Below, one piece after another: positions 8,147 through 15,407 of a stretch of 64,000 nucleotides of DNA (the first letter of the stretch is position 1; each line of letters begins with the position of its first letter). The notes below the pieces were generated by a model. It saw only the letters and a program-made list of their open reading frames with translations. It was not told where the DNA came from and made no database searches. Both the position numbers and the translations under genes were made by a program. Source of the stretch: Paenibacillus sp. S150 (GTDB lineage: Bacteria; Bacillota; Bacilli; Paenibacillales; Paenibacillaceae); the NCBI RefSeq assembly GCF_019352175.1, contig NZ_JACBYI010000005.1, positions 1 through 64,000 of the forward strand, written 5' to 3'.

Positions 8147-8968
8147 ATGGGTAAAAAAGTGATTTTAATTACCGGGGCATCATCCGGTATCGGCAAAGCG
8201 ACAGCCCAAAAGCTTCTGTCTGACGGCCACATTGTATATGCTGCTGCAAGACGGGTTGAACAAATGCGTGATCTTCACAAATCCGGCGCGGTAACCCTCT
8301 CGCTGGATATCACACATGAGGAAGATATTCAGGCATGCATCGGCAAAATCATCAAGGAGCAGGGCCGGATAGATGTGCTGTTCAATAATGCCGGATTTGG
8401 TCTTTTTGGAAGTGTGGAAGAAGTAAGCCTGGAGGATGCAAGGTACCAGTTCGATGTAAATCTGTTCGGTCTTGCCCGAATGACCCAGCTTGTCGTGCCA
8501 TACATGAGAGAGCAGCGCAGCGGGAAGATCATAAATACCTCCTCGGTGGCCGGAAAAATGTACGGTCCGCTGGTCGCCTGGTATACTGCAAGCAAGCATG
8601 CACTGGAAGGCTGGTCGGATTGTCTGCGGCTGGAACTGAAACCGTTCGGAATTGATGTGGTTATTATTGAGCCGGGAACGATCGAGACGGCATTCGGAGA
8701 TGTGGTAAGCGGGCCGCTCTTGAAACAATCAGGGAATGGTCCATATAAGAGCACAGCAAATTCACTTGTCAAAACCGCCCAGAACACCTCTCAGGCCGGC
8801 GGCGGTTCATCCCCTGTGGTGGTGGCCAATGCCGTTTCCAAAGCAATTGCAAAGAACAACCCCAAGATCAGATATGCTGTCGGCAAATTGGCAAAGCCTA
8901 TCATTTTTCTGAGAAAATGGCTGGGGGATCGAAACTTTGACCGGCTCATTATGAGCCAGATGAAATAA
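8147..8968 (+). CDS. Short-chain dehydrogenase/reductase (SDR)
   Basis: This is a 273-residue classical SDR. The cofactor motif TGASSGIG is at 9-16, NNAG at about 80-83, and the catalytic Tyr/Lys at Y146 and K150 (WYTASKH). The start ATG at 8147 has GGAGG eight bases upstream; an earlier in-frame start would place the operators inside the gene. The long substrate loop and C-terminal extension resemble SDRs annotated as acting on ketones or retinol-like lipids, but the substrate cannot be inferred. Regulation is by the downstream TetR protein through the operators at 8054-8105. Confidence 0.9.
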   Translation: MGKKVILITGASSGIGKATAQKLLSDGHIVYAAARRVEQMRDLHKSGAVTLSLDITHEEDIQACIGKIIKEQGRIDVLFNNAGFGLFGSVEEVSLEDARYQFDVNLFGLARMTQLVVPYMREQRSGKIINTSSVAGKMYGPLVAWYTASKHALEGWSDCLRLELKPFGIDVVIIEPGTIETAFGDVVSGPLLKQSGNGPYKSTANSLVKTAQNTSQAGGGSSPVVVANAVSKAIAKNNPKIRYAVGKLAKPIIFLRKWLGDRNFDRLIMSQMK

Positions 8969-9072
8969 AGCATAGAACTTGCTGCGTTACCTTGACTTCA
9001 GTTGGAGGATGCTCTCAAGCTGCGTCGGGGTATTTTGCCATAATCTTGACATCCCTCCCTCTATTCATTACT

Positions 9073-9089
9073 ATTGACTGCAAGTCGAT
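9073..9089 (+). promoter_or_regulatory. Operator upstream of the tetR gene
   Basis: ATTGACT-gca-AGTCGAT matches the three operator sites before the SDR (one mismatch between arms) and lies 35 bases before the TetR start. This supports autoregulation. Confidence 0.75.
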
Positions 9090-9123
9090 ACAGAATGTTT
9101 ATTATATTGAGGTGCTGATATCA

Positions 9124-9786
9124 ATGAAGAGGGCCATGACCGAAAGCGCGAAAGCTGAGAAAGCCAAGATGATTCTGGATGTTGCGCGTGAAATGTACCA
9201 GTATGGCAAATATGAAGATATAAAAATGAGCGATATCGCCAAAGCGGCGAAGGTTTCGAATGGCACGCTATTTTATTATTACAGCACGAAAGAAATTCTG
9301 TTTATGGAAATGCTGTTTCTGGAGTACGAAGAACGCTTCAAGAACTTTATGAATATTCTCCGTCCACTGGACAAGATGTCGTATGAAGAATTCAAAGCTT
9401 TTTTTCTGGGCGAGATGGAGGGGATTCTCGAACAGGATTCCGTTTTCATCAGGTTGAGTGCAATAAAGAATACTATTCTGGAGAAGAATATTGATGAAGA
9501 AACGGCTGTCAAAGCCGCCGCGGCAATGTATGCTTCCGTAGAACCAATCGTACGATTTCTGACTGAAAGAGTAAGCTTCCTGGATACAGAGTCCTTCATT
9601 AATTTAATGGGGGCACAGAACGCTATTATTGTAGGGTATGTTAATATAGCCAGCATGCCTGATGTGATGTTCAAAGCCATTGCCGGGCAGAACCTTCAAA
9701 GCTTCAAGATAGATTTCAAAAGGAGTGCCTTGACCGCAATGGAATATTACCTTGACGGTTTATACAGAAGTCAAAACGGCGCATAG
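9124..9786 (+). CDS. TetR/AcrR-family transcriptional regulator
   Basis: This 220-residue repressor has the N-terminal helix-turn-helix (about 20-60) reading MSDIAKAAKVSNGTLFYYYS then TKEILF, typical of the family. The rest is an all-helical ligand-binding domain. ATG at 9124 follows GAGGTG by ten bases. The same 17-base palindrome lies before this gene and three times in the promoter of the SDR upstream, so it most likely represses both until an inducer binds. The inducer is probably a substrate or relative of the SDR substrate, which is inference. Confidence 0.9.
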   Translation: MKRAMTESAKAEKAKMILDVAREMYQYGKYEDIKMSDIAKAAKVSNGTLFYYYSTKEILFMEMLFLEYEERFKNFMNILRPLDKMSYEEFKAFFLGEMEGILEQDSVFIRLSAIKNTILEKNIDEETAVKAAAAMYASVEPIVRFLTERVSFLDTESFINLMGAQNAIIVGYVNIASMPDVMFKAIAGQNLQSFKIDFKRSALTAMEYYLDGLYRSQNGA

Positions 9787-9851
9787 ATAATCCCTCTCAC
9801 CCCACTTCATGAAAGGGATACAAGAATTTCTCTTAATCAGACTAAGTAGAT

Positions 9852-10170
9852 TCAATCACTCCCGAGCTTAAGCAGAAGGGCATCATAATCGCTGTTCAGA
9901 TAATACTGGCCGGCAACGACATATCCGCCGTCATTGGCAGCTGCGACGCTGTTGCCAATTTCACCGCTGTCGCCAAAATTATAGGTATTGGACCATAGCG
10001 CATTGCCGGAGCTGTCAATTTTCAGCAGCAGCAGGTCTTCCTTGTACACCTGCGGAGTAATGAACCCTGTCACAATGTAGTTTCCGTCCTTCGCAAGCTT
10101 GATGCCGTTGGCGAAGTCTCCGGTGGTTGCGTGGAACTGTCTGTTCCAGAGCTGGGAGCCTGATGTTTTA
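9852..10170 (-). pseudogene. C-terminal stump of a beta-propeller-type repeat protein
   Basis: The minus strand from about 10170 reads KTSGSQLWNRQFHATTGD, then NGIKLAKDGNYIVTGFI, and ends LLLKLGSD at 9852. Two blades of the same repeat are visible: G-x-x-LW-N-x-x-x-x followed by G-x-S-V-x-x-x-x-DGGYVVAG. This pattern is seen in secreted proteins with 'delayed' or PQQ-like propeller repeats. The frame ends abruptly at about 10171 with no start or signal peptide, so only the 3' end of the gene survives. Confidence 0.7.
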
Positions 10171-10267
10171 TATTTATGGAATATGTTTCTATATAACGGC
10201 GTCCGCTTGGGTTTATCCTTTATAATGCTTCGTAAGTAAATCTGCTTTATTGCTTAGGGGGATGCTG

Positions 10268-10324
10268 ATGAAGGCGATAGGATTTGACCTTGGCGACACG
10301 CTGATAGTTTATGAGAATGTTCCA
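10268..10324 (+). pseudogene. HAD-family hydrolase, N-terminal stump
   Basis: ATG at 10268, preceded by AGGGGGATGC, starts MKAIGFDLGDTLIVYENVP. This is the first strand and catalytic loop of a HAD phosphatase (DxGDT form of motif I). After about 19 codons the sequence becomes unrelated, and the frame closes near 10405 inside the end of the next gene. The gene was cut right after motif I. Confidence 0.65.
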
Positions 10325-10401
10325 TCACACACAATTAACCCCGCCTCATCGTTTCTAGGTGGGGCTAGCTGTGCTGTTGCAGTTCCCGCCGGGAGCGGGG
10401 A

Positions 10402-12276
10402 TTAATGATCTTCATCCGTAATTTCTCTGTCCGGCAGTTGGGTCACATAGCTGTCGGACAGCTGTAGAAGCTCAAGCGCCCGGTTGAATTCATCTTCTGT
10501 GGCTTGAAGCGGCCTAATGCCGTCTCCGGATAAGGTGTAATGCTGGCCGTCCCCGAACCCGCTGCCGGATAAGAATAGCTCTTCATTATTTACGAACGAT
10601 CCTGTAGGCAAGTAATAGCGTTGAGGCAGCAGATTATAGGAGGATTGATTCAACAGGTCCTGTCCAAAATGAATATGGTTGTCTAAGGACACTCCCAATA
10701 AATTGGCTACGGTAGGCAGAATATCAACCTGTCCGCCTAATTGCTCCTTCACGCTTGGAGTTGTTACACCACTGGAAGCGATGATCAACGGAATATTAAT
10801 CAAATCGCGTTCCGTATATTCGTGATCGAGAATTTCCTCCATTAAGGCCTGGTCGTTGTCCTTCAGCGAGAAAATGGGAAGGCCCCGATGATCGCCATAC
10901 AACACGATTAAGCTGTTATCCCAAACCCCGCTTCTCTTAAGCTCTTCCATAAACTGGCCAAGCGCATAATCTGCATAATTCTGAGCACGGATATAATCTC
11001 CAACAAGCGTGCCTTCGTACCGTTCCGGCAATGTCATTTGGTATTTGCTCTCCGGAATCGAGAACGGATTATGAGAGGACATCGAGATTACCTGTGAATA
11101 AAAAGGCTGGCTGCCGCTGTCCATCCTGGCCAGCTCCCCGGATGTTTTTTTGTAGAGAACTTCATCGGAGGCTCCGTAGAAGACGGTATCCTCTTCGCCG
11201 AAGTAGGATTTGTCATAGTAGCGGTTAAATCCTATTGCACGGTACAGCTCTCCGCGGTTCCAAAAGTCAACCTCATTGGTATGAAAGGTTGCCGTATCGT
11301 AACCTTGTGCCTGCAGCAGCTTGGGCAAGCTTGGAAGCTCCTTGGGCGCATAGATGTCAGTAGCCGGGCCGTCCGGCGGAACATAAAAAGAAGTGTTCAC
11401 GATAAACTCGGCATCGGAGGTATTGCCTTGCCCGACCTGCTGGTAGAAACGGGGGAAATAGAAATTCCCGGCGGCAAGCTTATTCATATTAGGCGTGATC
11501 TCCTGCCCGTCAATCGACAGGTTAATCAGAAAATTCTGAAAAGACTCCATTTGGATGATGATCAGGTTCTTATCCTTGGCGGCACCGAACAAGGCCGGAT
11601 TTGCCGGAGCTTGAATGCCCTTCTTCTCATCAATGACGGCTTGTGTTATCTTGGACAGCTCAATCTGTTCTTCCTCATGCTCAGCAAGCAAAGCGTAGGC
11701 TTCATAATTGAGGATGCCCATTTGCTCGGCCTGGACGGTTTCATTCATGCTGGCCTGATTCGGAAAGATGTTCATCATGCAAATCACTAAGGAGATACAG
11801 AACAAGGCTGCGACCACCTTGCGGTTGCTCCGGCGCGCCATAGCTTTTTTCCAGGCGACGGCTTTCTTCCGGCTGAGCATGACCAGGCTGATAATGATAA
11901 TATCCAGAAAAATAAGCATATACTGTGGCTGTATGACCGAGAATATGCTTTTCTTCACAGCTCCGACCTGTTTGGCCTGGCCAATCACCTGGGAAGTGGC
12001 AATAATGCCAAAATGATTATGATACACAATCAGAGAGAAGAACAGAACCGTAATGAGCAGATTCACAAGCATGTAGACGGCAATTTTCCGTTTTGTGGCG
12101 AACCATTCAATCAGGCAGAAGATCAGCAGCACAAAAGGGATTTCTTTAAACCAGGTAGTCCAGGTTGGACCATCTTCGAACAAGTAATACCAGGCAAAAT
12201 AGCTTTTCGCCAGCATGATCAGAGAGAAGAACAGTATAGATCTTTTGCTGAGTGTGCGAGGTTCCTTCAACCGCAT
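10402..12276 (-). CDS. LtaS-family sulfatase-fold membrane protein (polyglycerolphosphate transferase type)
   Basis: This 624-residue protein has five N-terminal membrane segments (about 12-32, 46-60, 66-86, 117-135, 152-170) and an extracellular sulfatase-fold domain. Family members transfer glycerol-phosphate from phosphatidylglycerol to build lipoteichoic acid. The metal ligand E244 (IIQMESFQ), the catalytic Thr T286 (GQGNTSDAEF) and the later YGDH metal-binding motif are all present, so it should be active. Length matches LtaS, YfnI and YqgS; which paralogue it resembles cannot be decided by eye. AAAGGATG lies 11 bases before the start. It is monocistronic, between gene debris on one side and a long intergenic region on the other. 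Confidence 0.92.
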   Translation of the reverse strand: MRLKEPRTLSKRSILFFSLIMLAKSYFAWYYLFEDGPTWTTWFKEIPFVLLIFCLIEWFATKRKIAVYMLVNLLITVLFFSLIVYHNHFGIIATSQVIGQAKQVGAVKKSIFSVIQPQYMLIFLDIIIISLVMLSRKKAVAWKKAMARRSNRKVVAALFCISLVICMMNIFPNQASMNETVQAEQMGILNYEAYALLAEHEEEQIELSKITQAVIDEKKGIQAPANPALFGAAKDKNLIIIQMESFQNFLINLSIDGQEITPNMNKLAAGNFYFPRFYQQVGQGNTSDAEFIVNTSFYVPPDGPATDIYAPKELPSLPKLLQAQGYDTATFHTNEVDFWNRGELYRAIGFNRYYDKSYFGEEDTVFYGASDEVLYKKTSGELARMDSGSQPFYSQVISMSSHNPFSIPESKYQMTLPERYEGTLVGDYIRAQNYADYALGQFMEELKRSGVWDNSLIVLYGDHRGLPIFSLKDNDQALMEEILDHEYTERDLINIPLIIASSGVTTPSVKEQLGGQVDILPTVANLLGVSLDNHIHFGQDLLNQSSYNLLPQRYYLPTGSFVNNEELFLSGSGFGDGQHYTLSGDGIRPLQATEDEFNRALELLQLSDSYVTQLPDREITDEDH

Positions 12277-12895
12277 TTTTTATGCGCATCCTTTTCTATA
12301 TAATTAGTTCATTCTATTACATAGAAGTATTCAAAATCAACTAGATTTGTGCAGGGCAAAGGGAGAGGGATTTTGGCCGGAATTGAATATATTATTACAT
12401 GATGCGGGGGATTTAAGAGTTTCTGAGAGGTTTCAGGTCATCGGCTGAAAAGAGAAAAATTTCCTTAGGTATGAAAGAACCAATACGGCCCTGTCAAGGC
12501 GGGGAGTTACGCTGGTACCGCCAGAATCCTTAGAGGCGTTCTACAGTATTGTGTCAAATGATAAACGCTCTAAAAGCTCAACTGATTTGATGGATTTAAT
12601 GGTATTGCTCGTTGCAGATTGCTGAGGCTTCTATTGCACAAAGTACAATCATGCAATAAGGCCTTATCGTTAGCGGAGATAAGTAAGTGCTGCAGCTTAA
12701 GTTCAGTCTACATCAAACGATGTTGAAATATTGAAAGGGTAAAGTGTAATATTACAAACCTACCTTTATTTATTTCCCTGAAATCAAAAATGTTCGTAAA
12801 TTATAAAATATAACAAAAATATATTATATTCTAAAATTTTCTATGTTATTCTATTAGCGGCTGTTTATGGTCCAGTTATAAAAGAGAATGGAGGA
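12277..12895. other. Long AT-rich intergenic region
   Basis: There is no supportable gene in about 620 bases. The part 12440-12720 is mixed and has short complementary stretches, such as a direct-inverted pair around TTGCACAAAGTACAATCATG. The part 12740-12880 is strongly AT-rich and probably holds the promoter of the small frame at 12903. I looked for riboswitch or T-box features at 12480-12560 and found none I can defend. Confidence 0.4.
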
Positions 12896-13129
12896 ATGAA
12901 GAATGTTTCTAAGCTTCCCGCGTCTGCGCAAAACCTGGACAGGCCTGGTCATTGCCGCTTATCCAGTGTGGCTGTGCACGCCGGTTCAACACTGGCCATC
13001 ACGAATCCGGCAAAAGCAAAAGGAATCGTCTATGTACCAACGGCGGCTGCCGCCTGGTCCAAGCACAACCGGGGCAGCCAATATGCGGCTACGCTTGAGC
13101 AGTACGGCAAAAATACACTAAACCGGTGA
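12896..13129 (+). pseudogene. Small secreted protein gene, apparently frameshifted
   Basis: GGAGG lies eight bases before ATG at 12903, which opens MFLSFPRLRKTWTGLVIAA, a credible signal-peptide start (basic head and hydrophobic core). The frame then turns into unlikely residues. The neighbouring frame (open from 12896) continues with VAVHAGSTLAITNPAKAKG and ends YAATLEQYGKNTLNR, followed by a strong terminator at 13178. The simplest reading is one gene for a ~75-residue exported peptide with a single-base change near 12960. The 12903 frame alone (72 residues) is the alternative. No family is recognised. Confidence 0.45.
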
Positions 13130-13177
13130 CGCTTGCAAACGTTCCTGCCGAGTGATTTGAGAGAGACTTATTCACAG

Positions 13178-13219
13178 AAGCTTGGGGTAATGGCTGAACG
13201 CCTTATCCCGGGCTTTTTT
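13178..13219 (+). terminator. Rho-independent terminator
   Basis: A 13-pair stem (AAGCTTGGGGTAA with TTATCCCGGGCTT, three wobble pairs) is followed by seven T residues. It lies about 50 bases after the small frame at 12903-13129. Confidence 0.75.
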
Positions 13220-13347
13220 TGTGCGGCTGTGCCTTGGTTCAGTACGTCCCCAGACCGAGGCATAAATGCGCTTGCAGACCGTTAAACGCCTTATCCGCCG
13301 GGAGTATAATGAAGCAGCGCCGGAGAAATACATACCAAGTTTATATT

Positions 13348-13387
13348 CAGTTTAAACTGGCCATTTATGATCCAACTATATTAGTTG
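13348..13387 (+). promoter_or_regulatory. Two palindromes before the DrrAB-type operon
   Basis: CAGTTTAAACTG (13348-13359) is a perfect 12-base palindrome. CAACTA-tat-TAGTTG (13373-13387) is a second one, ending 17 bases before the ATPase start. A -10-like TATAAT lies at 13305-13310 with a weak TTAAAC 17 bases before it. The palindromes would sit downstream of that promoter, suiting a repressor. No regulator gene is adjacent. Confidence 0.5.
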
Positions 13388-13404
13388 TCTAGGAGGAAGA
13401 GCAA

Positions 13405-14430
13405 ATGAAGCAAATCAAGAAAACAGCGCCCCAGACAAGGGACTGGGCCATTGAAGCTCAGGGGCTTGTAAAGGTTTTTGGCGACAACCGTGCGGTGGAC
13501 GGCGTGGACCTGCGGGTGGCTACGGGCTCCATTTACGGCGTGCTGGGCCCGAATGGGGCGGGGAAGACTACCGCGATCCGGATGCTGGCTACGCTGCTGA
13601 GACCGGATGGGGGCTCCGCCAGGATTTTTGGGCATGACGTGGTGAAGGAGCCGCAAATCGTGCGTCAGCTGATTGGAGTGACCGGACAATATGCTTCGGT
13701 GGATGAGTCGCTTAGCGCGACCGAGAATCTGGTGATTTTCTCCCGGCTGCTCGGGCTGGGCCGCGTTGATGCCCGCCGCAAGGCGGCAGAGCTGCTGGAG
13801 GAGTTCGGGCTGGCTGAAGCGGCCAAACGTCCGCTCAAAAATTTCTCCGGCGGCATGCGCCGGCGGCTGGATCTGGCCGCAAGCCTGATTGCGCAGCCGC
13901 CGCTTATTTTTCTGGATGAACCGACGACCGGACTGGACCCGCGTACGCGCAATCAAATGTGGGATACGATCCGGCGGTTGATTCAGTCCGGTTCAACGGT
14001 GCTTTTGACCACGCAATATCTGGAAGAAGCCGATCAATTGGCCGACCGGATTGCGGTGATCGATCATGGCCGGGTGGTCGCGGAAGGAACGGTAGATGAA
14101 CTGAAATCATCGGTGGGTACATCGTCCCTGCAGCTAAGGGTACAGAGTTTGCAGGACACTGGCTTTGCCCGTCAGACCGTTGAGCGGGTGCTGAAGGCAC
14201 CGGCAAGCACATCTGCGGAAGCTGCGTTGATTACTGCGCCGATGGCGAATGCCGATCTGGTTACGGATCTGCTGATTGCTCTCCGTGAGGCGGGGATTTC
14301 ACTCGCGGAGCTGAGTGTGCAGAAGCCAACGCTCGACGAGGTTTTTCTGAGCATCACGGGGCATGGGGTAGAGGAGAAATCCATTCCTGCTTCCGGCCAA
14401 TCCATTCATGTGGAGGGACAGCCGGTATGA
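13405..14430 (+). CDS. Drug-export ABC transporter ATP-binding protein (DrrA type)
   Basis: This 341-residue ATPase has Walker A GPNGAGKTT (about 49-57), the signature FSGGMRRR, Walker B LIFLDEPTTGLDPRTR and an H-loop motif in LLTTQYLEEAD, where Gln replaces the usual His, as is common in DrrA. The C-terminal ~100 residues match the DrrA extension, which in daunorubicin exporters contacts the permease. AGGAGGAAGAGCAA precedes the ATG at 13405. The gene overlaps its permease partner by four bases (ATGA). Substrate is unknown; the family exports hydrophobic drugs or lipids. Confidence 0.92.
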   Translation: MKQIKKTAPQTRDWAIEAQGLVKVFGDNRAVDGVDLRVATGSIYGVLGPNGAGKTTAIRMLATLLRPDGGSARIFGHDVVKEPQIVRQLIGVTGQYASVDESLSATENLVIFSRLLGLGRVDARRKAAELLEEFGLAEAAKRPLKNFSGGMRRRLDLAASLIAQPPLIFLDEPTTGLDPRTRNQMWDTIRRLIQSGSTVLLTTQYLEEADQLADRIAVIDHGRVVAEGTVDELKSSVGTSSLQLRVQSLQDTGFARQTVERVLKAPASTSAEAALITAPMANADLVTDLLIALREAGISLAELSVQKPTLDEVFLSITGHGVEEKSIPASGQSIHVEGQPV

Positions 14431-15239
14431 GTACAATCATTAAGCCGGGTGCAGAGCGCCAACTGAAAAACCGCTCGGGCTTCGGACAGTCGGTACGCAA
14501 TTCATTGACGATGGCATACCGGGGGCTGCTGAAAATCAAACGAACACCCGAGCAGCTCTTCGACGTAACGTTTCAGCCGATCATTTTCACCCTGATGTTC
14601 ACCTATATTTTTGGCGGAGCGATCTCCGGGGATGTCCTGAATTACCTGCCTGTAATCATCCCCGGGATTCTCGTTCAGACCGTAATCACAACTTCGATTG
14701 TTACCGGGGTCCAGCTGCGTGAGGATATGGAAAAAGGCGTCTTCGACCGCTTCAAATCGCTGCCGATTTCGCGGATTGCCCCGCTCGCCGGAGCGCTGCT
14801 TGCAGACACGGTGCGGTATACCATCGCGACTGTGCTTACTTTTGCAATGGGGTATGTGATGGGACTGCGTCCGGAAGGCGGACTCGGGTACGTTGCCTTG
14901 GCCGGTGTGCTGGTAATCATCTGCTCCTGGGCGATCAGCTGGATTTTTGCCTTCTTTGGTGTAATTGCCCGGACGGCTTCCAGCGTGCAAGGGATCTCCA
15001 TGATCGTGCTGTTCCCGCTCACGTTCCTCTCGAATGCTTTTGTACCGGTCGATACGATGCCGGGCTGGCTGCAGTGGTTTGTCAACGTGAACCCGATTTC
15101 ACATCTGGTCACAGCGGTCCGCGGGCTTGTCAACTCGGGAACCGCAGGCTCGGATCTTGTGTTCTCCCTGGTTGGCGCGGCAGTCATCGTAGCGGTATTC
15201 GCACCGGTCACGGTTCGGGCTTATATGCGGCGGACGTAA
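14427..15239 (+). CDS. Drug-export ABC-2 permease (DrrB type)
   Basis: This 270-residue membrane protein has six hydrophobic segments and an ABC-2 permease layout. The conserved LREDMEKGVFDRFKSLPISR segment after the second helix is typical of DrrB-like permeases. It is translated from an ATG overlapping the ATPase stop. A strong terminator at 15294 ends the two-gene operon, so the pair is a self-contained exporter. Confidence 0.92.
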   Translation: MSTIIKPGAERQLKNRSGFGQSVRNSLTMAYRGLLKIKRTPEQLFDVTFQPIIFTLMFTYIFGGAISGDVLNYLPVIIPGILVQTVITTSIVTGVQLREDMEKGVFDRFKSLPISRIAPLAGALLADTVRYTIATVLTFAMGYVMGLRPEGGLGYVALAGVLVIICSWAISWIFAFFGVIARTASSVQGISMIVLFPLTFLSNAFVPVDTMPGWLQWFVNVNPISHLVTAVRGLVNSGTAGSDLVFSLVGAAVIVAVFAPVTVRAYMRRT

Positions 15240-15293
15240 TGGTAAATGGATGCACATAGTGCCGCATAGAATATTTTATAAAGACAACACCAG

Positions 15294-15321
15294 AGCCTTA
15301 TCCTGCGGGATAGGGCTTTTT
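15294..15321 (+). terminator. Rho-independent terminator of the DrrAB-type operon
   Basis: AGCCTTATCC pairs fully with GGATAGGGCT around a TGCG loop, followed by a T run. Confidence 0.85.
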
Positions 15322-15407
15322 ATACTAAGAAATTTACAAATATGGCTGTGAATCCGCCCCTGAAATTACCATTACTTGTATACGGAACATTCAGGGAGTG
15401 ACCCTCT

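Noticed and set aside
12480..12560. T-box or other riboswitch leader
   Set aside because: No T-box sequence, no antiterminator/terminator pair and no amino-acid-related gene follows.
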